From positions 372,001-436,000 of the forward strand of contig NOKP01000028.1 in NCBI GenBank assembly GCA_002682825.1: 64,000 bases of DNA. Reading direction: 5' to 3'. The notes beneath the pieces were generated by a model. The model had not been told where the DNA came from. It was given only the letters and a program-made list of their open reading frames with translations, and ran no database searches. How positions within the stretch are numbered: position 1 is the stretch's first letter; each line of letters opens with the position of its first letter. Below are positions 1 through 11,482 of this stretch, piece after piece. This DNA comes from Neonectria sp. B-13. Lineage: Eukaryota > Ascomycota > Sordariomycetes > Hypocreales > Nectriaceae. The translations under genes and the position numbers were made by a program.

Positions 1-2893
1 TGGGCAGATGTCTGGCAATCCTACTCGAGGGACTCAAGTGACAAGGCCGGCATGATCCAGTAGGTGGGAGCGACTGTTTCTGACCACCAAGTGCTGTGTG
101 TTGATTCGAGGCCGGAGATAGGCCGGGTGCTGCAGACGCATCGAATCCATCGGTGCAGCTCGTAGACTGGCTGGGCTGGACTGGTGTCGGTTGGAGCGGT
201 GTCTGCGAATGTGTCTGTTGTCGATTCATGGCGTTCGAAGTCCTCGTGTCGGTGGTTGACGAGTTGTTGAATGGGTATGGGGCTGTACGAATCTTCCGAG
301 GAGGCATATTGATATTCTTTTGCGAATCCGTGTTGGAATGAAAATAAATAAGACTGGCGCGTAGAAAGCAAAGATGGGAAATGATGACTCTCGGGTGTTC
401 GGTATGGCGGTATGTCCAGTTTAAACGCGGCGTTATCAGATCGGGGACGAATTTAGTAATCTTGGCTAAATCGCTTCGAATAGAAAGAATTCGACGTCAT
501 CAAACAAGCATGGAAGTGCAAAGGGCATGCCAAAGCAAGAGGGCTTGCCGGCTTCCACAGTTGTGATGCCGATAACAGGGGCCGGCCCGAAGACGCACAG
601 CTGGATGCATGCGGGCGCGAGGGGCTCCCACAGCTGTGGGAGAGAGCATATCCAACCAAGGTCTGTCAGGCCCCCACCATTTCCGGAGGAACAACATGTG
701 TTCGGAGTGCAGCCTGCGATTTAATCGACACGATGATTTGCAGCCGCGGCAGCTCTGTAGTGATGGTGGAGATAACAGTCGACAATGGCTCGGCAGCCCG
801 GGGAACCGGAGAAACACGGAAGACGAAGTGTTGGGCGCGTGGTGTCAATTTGAGGCCGAACGATTGAGAGAGTTTGTACATAAAATGAAGTCGATTCCTC
901 TGATGGAATCGACATCTTTCATCACCACAGTGTAGCAACAGAAAACCTCCTCGATACAGCCCAGCTCAATCGAGTCGACAAATTCCGAGAACGAGCCCAG
1001 CTATCCCAGGTAAGCCATGGAAGCCCACAAACTCCTCCGCAACCCCTTGGATCTGACCACAGCGAGAAAAAAAAAATGACCTCACTCTTGTACCTTTGGT
1101 CCAAGTTCCCTCATTTGCCGCTTCTCAAAGCCATCGTTCGGTCCTGGTTTGCAAGCGTTGAGCATCAGACTCAAGTGCGGTTGAGGCTGCCGTGGTCCCC
1201 GCCCAAACCCGCAGCCTGGTCACATCACTGAGTGAGTGAAGCCTGAATGCCCAATGCGGAATGCACTTTGTCCAATGCCCAACGCACAGTGCCCAACTCA
1301 CCGGCGGTGTGCTTCCTATCCTGTGGTGGCTGACTTGCAGATTGGATCCCATTTTCCCTACAAGACGCGCGGGGATGATGCCGCCCATGTAGACATGTTT
1401 TTCCTCGAGAAGGGCAGAGGCCTCCAAATGACACCCCCACGTTGTCACGTCGCCGCGTCGCGATGGTTGTCTAGGCATTCTTGCTCATCCAGGACACGCT
1501 GATAGTGTCAGTTACCTGTCAAACATATCTAAGTGACAGTTCTGGACCAAGGGCGAACCGAGGTTGGTCCCATCTTCCCCAAATGTCCCTGACGCTAAAC
1601 CTCGTATTGTTGCTAAGCAAGAATCTGTCCGAAGCCTTGATCTTGTGGTTTAGCAAGCGGTAAGCATTCTCGTGAAACTATGTTCAAGATCTCATTGACA
1701 TCAAGGCTCCATGGGTTTGATGGCTTGTCCTGTCTTTATCGAGAAGCCATCGTGCTGGTATTTCAATGCACCAGGTCTCGTGTGTCTCCCATCCCTCCCG
1801 TCCATTTGTTCTTTTTTTTTTTTCCCTTGGCTTTTCGCGTTTTTTTTCTCTACCTCGTGGGCGTAAATGCTCGTGGTCAATTGGGTGTTCTTGACCAGTT
1901 ACGACGCGCGTCTCGGATGTGCGTCGACAACAACTTGAATCTGCAGCGGGCGGAGTGTTAGCGTTCGCTCTCGTTGGAGAATACTCTCCAACCATAACGA
2001 GGTGGATCTTCGAATTGTCAAATCGCGGGTTAGCTCGCACCGGACCATCATCCGCGGAGCAAAACAACGGGATCCTGGCCTTGGAGCCGCCTTAGCCCTC
2101 TTTTCTCAAACGGGTTGAAGCTGAAACTTCTTCTCTTGGCGAGGTGATTCGGGGTCTCTACTGGCTCTAAGGCGCGCGTGCATTTCCACGGCTGTGGCTG
2201 CAACCCTGGCCAGTTCTTTTTCTTTTTTCTTCTTTTTTTTCTTCCTTCTCACGAACCCCTGTAGATACACTTCGTGGCCGGTGGGTGGCCTGCACTGTTT
2301 ACTGGTTCTTGGGCTGGTCAACACCACCCACGTCTGTGGCAGTCCTATTCAGGACGACGACGAAGCAAGCCAAGCTCCCGCGCCCAGATACTTCGAAACC
2401 ACTGCAAAAACCTCGGGAAATTGAGAATTTTCTTGGTTCAAATGCACCCGAAGAGGGCGGAATTCGCTTGTTTCTTTGGGCGCAGTCGGATAGATTGATC
2501 TATTCACCGACTTCTTCATAGCTCGTCCGCCTTGTCACTTCACGTTGCCGAGTGAGACAATGCTGCAGCTCAGGAAACGCCCCTACCCTACGCAGGAATT
2601 TCCTCCGCCTCTGTAATGGTGGTGGTCTAGATGGGGACGTGATGCCACAGCTGTGCCGAATGCAGACCTCATCACCCACCACCATGGTGTACCTTCTTAT
2701 ACGCGCTCGACAGCCGTCAATGAGCTGCTTGGACTCTCCGTACTTCTCATTCTTTCAACATCCCATAGACAGCACGACTCAATCCCTTTTCACTCCTTTT
2801 TTGCGCCCAAACCATCGCTCCTTTTGAATACCAACGTCAGCATTCTCGCCTTTTGCCTTCCTTTCCTTCAGAACCCTTACTGCCCTGCCCAAC
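1..2893. other. Left flank without a supported gene
   Basis: No open frame here shows a recognisable domain, a splice-consistent extension or a convincing start. The frames present are short and overlap on both strands. The segment from about 1800 to 2893 is rich in T and CT runs and probably holds the promoter and 5' leader of the gene that starts at 2894. A partial gene entering from the left edge cannot be excluded. Confidence 0.5.
2214..2250 (+). promoter_or_regulatory. Pyrimidine-rich promoter tract
   Basis: Almost uninterrupted T/C run on the plus strand; a second T-rich run lies near 1808-1852. CT-rich blocks upstream of transcription starts are common in filamentous fungi. The assignment to the gene starting at 2894 is an inference from position only. 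Confidence 0.3.
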
Positions 2894-4375
2894 ATGGCGT
2901 CCATGGAATTTTCCTACGTCACCCGCCACAGCGGCGTAGCTAATCATCGCCGCTCATCGGGAGATCAACTCGCAATGAGTGCCTTGGGAGACAGCACAGA
3001 GGCCATGGGCCTTGGCCTTGCCATGTGCCCTTCCACTCAGGACACAATCGGTAAGCGACTCGATCATGATCTCGAACATCGCCCTAAGTGCCCGGTGTCT
3101 CAGTGATGAAGCTCAGATCGCTAATACCCGACTTTTACAGATGATAACGACCATCATGGCCATTTCAACTCGGCCGCTGGCCCATCGCAGTCGACATCCG
3201 CCCCGCTCCACACCATGCCGCGCACCAAGGCAAAGCATGTCGACGCAATGAGACGCGACCACTCCGCGTCCCAGCAACCCGTCTATTCTTCTCGCTCAGG
3301 AACCCAAGTCGCTCACGGAAAAACTGGCGGTCAAACGACTGGCAGTCAGAACCGGTCCACTGGCAAAGTCTCTAAGCCAAGAAAGAATAACAGCCGGGGC
3401 CAGAAATCAGTCGGCAGACAAGCAAAGCCTGGCAGGAACGGCGACAACCCCAGTGGTGGAAGCAAGCGACCCAGCGGCCGAAACGGCAATGCAACAGGAT
3501 TACCCGAAGACCTATGGGTCTGTCCCTCTGTGCTGAACGACATGACCGAGCACTATGCATGTCTATCTCTCACGATTCGGACCTTCAACTACCTCGTTCA
3601 GCACCTGCGGCGCAAGCACGTGTTGGATGTATACATATACTGCAGCAACTGCTGGGTTTTCTTCCATGATGAGAGCGCCAAAAATGAGCATCAACAAACC
3701 TGCATTCTTAGGGTCGAACGCATCCCGGGCTGGATCTATGAATCCGAACTCGAGACGATTCTCGCAAAGTCTGATATCAGCGACGAACTGAAGTGGCTAG
3801 AGATTCTCCGTCTGCAGGACCCCAGCCTCACATTCTGGCCTCCAACACCATACATGGAGCACAGCGCCGAGTATCTGGACATTCTCACTGAATGGCAGCT
3901 GCGCGGAAATCCAATTGGGTCGCTCCGACGCATCTTCTCTGATGAAATTCTGGTCGGGTCCGATAACCATCGGTCGGGTGGAGATTTCATCTTTGCCGCC
4001 GGGCCTGCTCAGAACCACGGTGGGGATACAGCTCGACCCGCAGCGCTCCAATACGAGAACGACGCGACATCGACGGCTGTTGTCCAAGATGGCGCCGCCG
4101 AATTTTCGAATGGACTCTTGCTCGATGCCAACGGCGGGGTTATGGAACTAAATGGTCCGTCAGAATTCAGCTGGGACGCTGCACCGGGTCTTCACCAGGC
4201 CGCCACCATGCCCCCGACGCTTCCAGTTGAGGCTATGGGTTGGCAGTGGGCGCAGGCCTCCGGTTATCATCCTGATTATTGGGGCATAAATCCCCAGCTC
4301 AACACGGATATGTTGTTTCCTCCGGGCCCGGCAACCGGCCACACGCCTTTTGGCAACCAACAACAACCACGGTGA
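2894..4375 (+). CDS. Degenerate C2H2-type zinc-finger protein
   Basis: Two exons (2894-3050, 3141-4375) with a 90-nt GT-AG intron give a 463-residue protein. The start at 2894 opens a frame that splices cleanly into the long second exon. Residues 80-175 are basic and low in complexity (Lys, Arg, Gly, Ser, Asn), likely nuclear-targeting. A Cys/His array follows: C180, C193, H207, H212, C220, C223, H236 and C240. The C220-x2-C223-x12-H236-x3-C240 part reads as one C2H2-like finger and the earlier half as a second, irregular one. The C-terminal third is acidic to neutral and disordered. The array matches the convergent neighbour at 4820-5932 in spacing. A nuclear regulatory role is an inference; no target or pathway can be named. 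Convergent genes leave a 444-nt shared 3' region. Confidence 0.8.
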
Positions 4376-4819
4376 GGGTAACGGACACAACACAAGGCAC
4401 AAACCAGATGCCCACCCCTACTTGCTTGGGCGACCGGCTTGTTTCCTGGAGCACATGTGCCCGTTCGTTCCAAATCCCTCGCTTTTGCTTCTTGTCTCGC
4501 ATGGCGACCTGCTTGGCCCCGTCGAGACCCTGCGCTTGTTGTCTGGATTTAGGAAGTAGACTGGGTCCGCCCAATCGACCATCTGTATGTAGATTACAAG
4601 CCATTTAGTCAAATTTATCATGTCATGCGCGCATGTTTACAATCTACCACTCAAGGTGAACGTGTCGATTACCACTATGGCGACTTTGTTACTTGATCCG
4701 AGCTCCCTTGCTCACGTCCCACCCACTGTAGCCGACTCTATTGTGTAGATGGCTCACCTGCCTCATTGTTGTGGTTTCCGTCTTCGCCAACTTCCTCATC
4801 ATGCCCACGACATGCTTGT

Positions 4820-5932
4820 TCATTCACAACATACGTCGGTCAAGATGGCGTTCAGCACCATTCGGCCAAGCATAGAAATGACATCCTCCCTCGCCGATAC
4901 GTCCTCGCTCAGAAGATGACGACTCGCTAGGTAGTCGTCGATCAAGTCCGTGCCCTGGGCGGCCCAGAAATCTCGTATCACACAGACCTTTTGCTCCGCG
5001 CCAGATTGAAGGAAGGGCGACTCCGGACGCGGGGCGTAGGGTATGAGAACATCCCAGATGCGCATCCATCGCCACCATTCGGGGAGGTAGGTCTTGTCCC
5101 TCTTTGTTATACTCTCGTTTTGGGTCTTCGTGATGCCGTCGATGGTTCGTGGACTGCGACGGTCGCAAGTCCTGGCACGGGCGTGGTCGTCGCGCTGCTT
5201 GGGGGTGTCGAAGATGTCGCAACAGAGGGGGCAGTATGGTGGCTTTTTGTGCGCTCTCCAGATGTGTCTCCTTACGTCCTCGATGGATTCAAAATGGTGG
5301 TTTTGCAGACAGGGGCGATACTTTCCGGGGTTTAGCTTGTACAACGGACAAGCCAGGTGAAAGAACCCGTCGGCTCGTGGTATGGTGCTGTGTTGCGGGC
5401 TGCATTTATGCTCCTCGTGGTAATAAATCGAGCGAAGCCGCTTTTTCGGCGTCGGGCGATGCCTCCTAGGTCGTAGCCTGTCTGTCGGAGGAGCAGTATA
5501 GCGCGTCGAAGCAAGGACTGGTGAAATGCGGGTTTTTGCGAATGCTGTCAGGTCGGGAAGGACGGGGTGGAATTCTTCGCGAATCGACGAAGCGCGCTCG
5601 CCATCGAAATCGCCGTCGATGAAAGACTGGTCATCGTCTGTGTCAAAATCCGACTCAACTTCAGAGTCGCTGGAAGAGCTGGAAGAGGAGGAGTAGTCGT
5701 CGGAGTCTGTGGGCTCCTCGGGTCGTCTGCGCCTGCGCTTGGTGCTGGCAACGCCACCGAAATCGAATTCTTGGTCTGAAAGGTGCTGGGCTACAGGGCA
5801 AGACAGCGGTGGAAGCCCATCGGCTCCATGATTCGCAGGGTCACCAGTGGGGTCTTGGAGATGCAATGCCAGACGGCATCGCTGAGGACCCGGGGTCGGT
5901 AGTTCAGGTGCCGGAAGCCGGATTAATGTCAT
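4820..5932 (-). CDS. Degenerate C2H2-type zinc-finger protein, paralogous domain to 5' neighbour
   Basis: One open exon, 370 residues, from the first in-frame ATG (5932). The frame stays open to about 6031 without an ATG, so an upstream exon is possible. An acidic, serine-rich stretch (about residues 75-110) follows a basic cluster of arginines. The Cys/His array is C195, C208, H223, H228, C234, C237, H250 and C256. It has the same order and nearly the same gaps as the protein encoded at 2894-4375 (12, 14, 4, 5, 2, 12, 5 against 12, 13, 4, 7, 2, 12, 3). A Trp-rich segment after the array also looks shared. Outside the array the two proteins have diverged strongly. Function unknown; DNA or protein binding through zinc is the obvious guess. 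Confidence 0.72.
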   Translation of the reverse strand: MTLIRLPAPELPTPGPQRCRLALHLQDPTGDPANHGADGLPPLSCPVAQHLSDQEFDFGGVASTKRRRRRPEEPTDSDDYSSSSSSSSDSEVESDFDTDDDQSFIDGDFDGERASSIREEFHPVLPDLTAFAKTRISPVLASTRYTAPPTDRLRPRRHRPTPKKRLRSIYYHEEHKCSPQHSTIPRADGFFHLACPLYKLNPGKYRPCLQNHHFESIEDVRRHIWRAHKKPPYCPLCCDIFDTPKQRDDHARARTCDRRSPRTIDGITKTQNESITKRDKTYLPEWWRWMRIWDVLIPYAPRPESPFLQSGAEQKVCVIRDFWAAQGTDLIDDYLASRHLLSEDVSAREDVISMLGRMVLNAILTDVCCE

Positions 5933-6649
5933 TGCAGCTGCTTCAAGAGACGTGAGATACGAATTCAGATGAGGGAACGGGAATGGGGCCTCATGTTGCG
6001 AAGGCTCTTTAAATCCTCTTGATTGCCTCAACCTCCCAGTACGTGGCGCTCTGCTCTCATCACAACGTGATCTCTGTAAGGGAACGAGCCCGCAAATACG
6101 CTGCGTATATCTGGTACGCGTGCCTGTGCGATTACGGCGTATTTACAGAGCCAATCAGTCGGTGGCTCTGGTTGGTTGGGCTCCGCAACCCGTCCACAGA
6201 TGTGGGAGGATCACACCCCTTGCAGCAGCAAACTTCCACCGATGTGATGTGGAGGTTGCGTGGTTGGTCGGTCTCCTTGGCGGTTGGCCTCGCCCTGGGC
6301 CGATCCCCACGCTCATGTTCGATGTACAAGACTAGGGTGGTATTAAAGACTGCAGTGAATGAGCAACATGGCACTTGTTTCCGATTATTCGCGAGCTCAA
6401 CTCTGGTGAAGCTGCCTAACTCTAGTGAGCTGCCTAACTAGGCATCGCGAAGTGGAAGTACTGGACTTTATACTATGCGCTCAATATCGTGGTACATCAT
6501 TAACGTCGAAAGAAAAGAAAAAGGCACAACAAGGAAAGACGGAGTGCCGAGTGGCGAGCGCTCTCTGCACAAATACTTACTGTGGGTCCAAGTATGTTCA
6601 ACATTCGGTCCAACATCAAACAGCCCGCCGTGATATGTTAATACGTCGT

Positions 6650-7215
6650 GGACATCAAATCGAAACATGTGACAAGATAACGCGGCTGGGATACTCTCCG
6701 CCAAAGTGCCCAACATTCTCCCCTTGTTCTGTTCTTCTCGTGATCTGGCCCGGGCTGGCTGAACGCAGCCGTCTCGGTACTCCCGGGGTACTGTCCCGGA
6801 ACATCGACTTGGATGCTCTCCGCTGCATCATAGTCCACGTCCATGGCCCAAATACCGATGTCCAATCTGACCAACTCGCCCTTTGACACCTTCTGGACCT
6901 CGTCGTGAGGATGGAATGGGAATTGTGGGTGGATTGACTCGGACAGGTCAATATTTCGCTGTGAGGCACGAATGATGCCAATGGAATCTTCATGCAGTGT
7001 CAAGCTCCCGCTCTCCTCTTCCGACATGTCGTCGATTAATTTGACAGGAGCGCGGCTGAGTGGAAACTGAAGCTGGCTCAGTTCTTTGCCATTCGTGTCA
7101 AGTTTGCGCAGCTGAACAAAGACAACCAAGCCGTCGAGTGCATCCCAGCTCATGTACAGCTCGGCTTTGGGAATATCAATGATGCGTATCGCATTGGGGA
7201 ACATGTGGGTGAACT
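6650..7215 (-). pseudogene. Broken C-terminal fragment of a CocE/X-Pro dipeptidyl-peptidase-type hydrolase
   Basis: The minus strand encodes the beta-sandwich C-terminal domain typical of CocE/NonD and X-Pro dipeptidyl-peptidase hydrolases. Family features seen are AELYMSWD at the start, FPFHPHDEVQKV in the middle and RLDIGIWAMDVDYDA before the end. The reading frame then shifts: the closing motif of the domain, NVGHFGGEYPSRVIL, is found in another frame near 6660-6720. I found no alpha/beta-hydrolase catalytic part upstream, so the copy is truncated as well as frameshifted. An intact member of the same broad family lies at 61259-63229, but the two are not close copies by eye. An AT-rich island follows on the upstream side. 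Confidence 0.75.
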
Positions 7216-7599
7216 TGGAAATCGACGTTGTCAGAGGGACTCGGCGATCTGCACACCGGCGCTCTCGCTCCCTCGGGCAGCCTTGCACCATCTTCTGGCA
7301 GCCAGATCTCTCTATGGGGACTTTTCTTTATACCACGAAGGACTCAGCCACGATGACACGCAAGTGATCTGCTCGTGCAGCCACGTCAAGGGTCTCTCCC
7401 CGGTCTCCCCAAAAAGACTGGCTGATATTGTGGTTGTCGTTATCGCAACCACATCTGGACATCCCGCTGATGGGTAATACGCTTGACATAATGCACCTTC
7501 AAGCTGGTGACATGCTGGATAGTAGTCTCCTTTGCATTTTATAAAGAATGCTTTGAGGGGGAGGTTCTAATTCCGCGACATGAGCGACTAAGCACAGCC

Positions 7600-7800
7600 C
7601 CACCTTTTAGTATTCTGTAACTTTAGCATCAAACATAACAGGTGGTGAATGGAACAGTGTGTTATTGATTATTTAATACATTTTGTTTAGATTGATATAA
7701 TATAGTCAATTATTCTCATAGCTAACTTAATGTACTATCTTATTCTCGTAGACTTTTTATTTTCTATAATCTATCCCTATCGTGGACTGCTATCGTGACC
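7600..7800. other. AT-rich island
   Basis: About 200 bases clearly richer in A+T than the flanks, with many TA steps and no coding potential. It lies just upstream of the truncated hydrolase fragment. Such islands are typical end-products of RIP on repeats, so this may be a dead transposon remnant. No terminal repeats or protein traces can be recognised. Confidence 0.4.
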
Positions 7801-9392
7801 CGATTCAACATGGGCATTCAGCTACCCTATAGCCGGACTGAATGTTGGCGTTACGACTTGACGACATTCCGCATACTCGCGTCATTGAAAAAGCCACTTT
7901 GTCATCTGCCTTGGCAATCACAACGGAGGTTGCCATCTGACACACCATCTGAATACTTGTATGGTTAGGCAATCCCCGCATTTACTCCTGCTGAGAAAGG
8001 TAGGGAATCGCTTCGTCCGGGGATGTCTCCGTCTGACTCTGGACACGGATGATATGATCGATCACACAAGAGGAGTTCATCTGGTGGCTCGAACCCGATT
8101 GGCTTATGGGGTGGCTTTGGTGATGGCAGATCACTTTATCGGCTTGGCGAATCTCCCCAGCGGACGATGGCGTTGTTTTTCTTTTTTCGCGGCTCCATCG
8201 GAACAAACAGACAAGAGACAAGAGACAGGCACCAAACGCGGAGCCGCCTATGGCTGCCAAAGGACCCCTGTATTGAGTGGATCAGACCCGCTGCAGATTC
8301 TCGAACGGGGTTGGCGCATGGGAACTGGGAAGAATCGCGGGCTGCCGTTCTGACGTCGAGAGATGGGCTAAACACATGGGACTGGTTAGAAAGCGGCCTG
8401 TCATAGTCTAGCACTAGAAACCCTGGCTGAGGCACAGAGTTTGACTTGTGACAGGAGTCAGGGACCACGAGAAAACGTGGTTGACTGCACTGCACGTATC
8501 ATCATGCGGACATGGATCATGGATGGGAAGCACGGCTTCGACGGTGGGGGAACAGGCTTGGCAAGGGGGACATTGTTGGATCAGCGGTGATGCATGGAGA
8601 TGATGCATCCAGGACCAGGAGTCATCTTGAATGAATCGGGAACAACATTCGTCTGGAAGCTAAGAATCTGTCACGGCTCTGCTCCGCACACAGACGGTGA
8701 ATCGGTGTACTTCCGACCCCTACCGGCCTCTCTGGAATGTGGGATTTGCGGTTCCTGGGGTATGGATGCCACGCAGAACTACAGTGGAATTTCATTCTGC
8801 TCCACGTTGGACGCCGTTGCCCCTTGGAACTTCCAGCTTGACAAATACCGTCCTGACTCGATTGCGACGTTGACTGACTCGTTCATCCGGCCAGCTGACA
8901 CGCACCGACAGCGCTATGTCGTCCTCCTGGTGGCCCATTTGTTAGTGAGCGGATACTTGTCAGCCCCTGCCGCGAAAATCTGTGAAACTACCGACTAATT
9001 AGCGGCGGTAAAGGCTCCGCGGTGACGATCCAGTTGGACGACCCGCACGCCTTGAGTGGGTGAGAGACAGTGGGACTCACAGCTATTCCATCCGCGCATA
9101 CACATGGAACCGGGAACAGGTATTACCGACTACTCCGGCTATCTCCCAGACTCCTCCCATGCCGAGGAACGATCTGCCATCGGCTTACGCCTGAGTTGAG
9201 GCCAAGCCGCCACGGAGAAGCCCTTGTCCTTGCTGCTTGCTCGGACCTCGACCCGTCCTTTAGGAGAAACGCCACCAACACGTCCAAACACATGGCAGCA
9301 ATGTATCATAAATCAAAGAACCTACCCGCCTGCGATCCGCTCGCAGTCACAGCCAATATCCCCTCGGCCTTGCTGCGAGACAGACAACCACC
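7801..9392. other. Intergenic region, no supported gene
   Basis: Several short frames occur (for example a 134-codon frame at 8594-8998), but none shows a known motif, a splice-consistent partner or a good start. The last few hundred bases are the likely promoter of the receptor gene at 9393. Confidence 0.5.
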
Positions 9393-10805
9393 ATGGTCTC
9401 CGACTCCGCCCTCTCGGCCTTCGCCGCCGAGGCCTTCACGCTACTGTCGCTCGGCATCATGATCATCTTCCTGCGGACGTACGCGCGCATCCGCCAGGTC
9501 GGCATCCGAAACTTCGAGGCCGACGACTACCTGATGCTGCTGGTCATCATCCCGTACACCATCGAGACGGCGCTCGCATACACCGTCACCGCCAAGTACG
9601 AAGGCCTCACCAACAGCGCCATGACGGACGCGGCCCGCGCGGCGCTGTCCCCGGATAGCCGCGAGTATAAACTGAGGTTCGTTGGACGGGACGCACGATT
9701 GTTGAGTAGCGCTTGGGGGTGAAGTTTTGGCTGAGACGACGAACCACAGGGTTGGCGGATCCAAGATCCAAATCGCCGGATGGATCATGTACGCAACGGT
9801 CTTGTGGGTCATCAAGAGCGCCCTCTGCGCATTCTACTTCCGTTTAACGGTGAGCAGACCTTCTAAAAGACTATTATTATCCGTCTGACACCATTCCCAG
9901 CACGGTCTGGCGACGTATAAAACGAAGATCTACATCGGCCTAGGTTTGATCGCGTCTACCTACATCGCTGTAGTGTTCTCTCTCCTACTTAGCTGCCAGC
10001 CGTTCCATCGCTTTTGGCAAATTAGCCCAGACCCCGGCAGTGAGTTGATCTCCCAACCGCTATACAGGCAGACAGGACGATGCTCTGCTGCTTGCATTGC
10101 GGAAAGCTTGCCAGGACTTGCACTTACCGTCTCTAGATTTATGCCAGCCAGCGTCGTCGAAGCTCTACATTTTCATGGTTGTCTCTCTCAATATCGTGAC
10201 CGACCTTTACCTCATCCTAATTCCCATCCCCATGCTTTGGGGCGCTCAAATCCCCAAAGTCAAGAAGATTGGCCTGGTTGTGCTATTCTCCGGCGGTATC
10301 TTCGTCATGGTAGCTGGTCTCCTCCGATGCATTCTCATTCTCAAGGTTCGTCAGAGCTACAAACCAAGCTGCGTCTTATGCTGCAGCCTATTGACGTCTG
10401 CCACAGAACCCAAGGACAGGCCCTTCAGAAGGAGCCTCGTGGGCGGTTCGAGAATCGTTCGTCGCCGTTGCCACGTCGAGCTTGCCCATGACATGGGGCT
10501 GGATGCGACAGAAGCTAAGGCCCTTCTTCGGCTCCCTACTCTCGTCCGACAAAAACTACAAGGGAGGCCCCGAGCCTGGAAGCATCATGCTGGGTGACCA
10601 AAGCGAGGGTCGGACAACTTGGCGGAGTCAGAACATCGGATCTCTCAAGTCCGTCAACCGCAATAACCAAACCTCTACGAATAGGGACATCTTTATCCAC
10701 GCCGGAGAAGAAAGCTCAGATGAGATTATCCCGTCCAAGGGTCACCCAGGTGGAATCACAAAGGAAGTCGAGTTCCACGTGTCAGCCTCCAGGACACCTT
10801 CTTAG
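9393..10805 (+). CDS. PTH11-like 7-transmembrane protein (fungal rhodopsin-like domain)
   Basis: Five exons (9393-9676, 9750-9849, 9901-10039, 10137-10345, 10407-10805), all with GT-AG introns of 51-97 nt, give 376 residues. The start sits in a CCACCATGG context. Seven hydrophobic helices can be placed. The first is followed by an Arg-rich loop and the family motif DDYLML at the start of helix 2. Helix 5 carries NIVTDLYLILIPIPMLW and helix 7 begins SWAVRESFVAV, both typical of the fungal rhodopsin-like integral membrane family. The cytoplasmic tail of about 115 residues is hydrophilic. No CFEM domain precedes the helices. PTH11 itself is a surface-sensing receptor in rice blast; most family members have no known ligand, so a sensing role is inferred from family only. 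Confidence 0.87.
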
Positions 10806-11482
10806 ACGGAGAAACAGGTCTTAACCAAGAAACATCCAATCATTGGATTAGTTCGCATGATACAAACGGACGCGGCAACTTTTTAAATATTAGAATACAC
10901 TTGTATATAATCATGTCTCAGGACGACTTACACGGTCTATTCAATGGTCCCACTATGAACTCTCCTGTCTTTTCTTCTGGAAACCTCATCGAAATCCGAC
11001 ACTTGAAGCCTGGAAAACGCCCCATAACACGATCATTGAACCATAAAGCTCGAAAACCCCTCTTCGATAGAGTAGAAATAGAGCCGTTGGCGCTAGCACA
11101 AACCATGCTACCCCCCGCTGTTGGATCGCGGAGAAATCGACCCATGGTGACTCTTGGTGGCCCGAGGATCAGCATGGCCTCCAGGGCCCTCGGGCGACAT
11201 CCCGGCCTGTGAAGTAGAACGCCTTGATTTCTTTTGGAAGGGCTTGGCAGTTGGAAGATGGTAGCAAGAATTGTACCATCGTCCCATGTTTTCACAAGTG
11301 GCACTCAAATGGAGGTTGTGCTTGAAATGAATCGAAATTGTTGCTATCTAATTTTTAACTCCTTACATGATACCGTATACCCCAAGGCGGTACCCAAGGG
11401 TCCCCTTGTTAGGAATGTATCCATATGATTCTACAATTCACACCAAGGACCCGTTCCCAATATCCTACTGCTCCACGTTATC
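10806..11482. other. Shared 3' region of two convergent genes
   Basis: Lies between the stop codons of the receptor gene (plus) and the dioxygenase-reductase fusion (minus). Overlapping short frames occur on both strands without recognisable domains. I see only 3' untranslated and intergenic sequence. Confidence 0.5.

Noticed and set aside
21..371. A 116-codon minus-strand frame at the left edge
   Set aside because: It has no recognisable motif, no ATG-context support and no splice partner inside the window.
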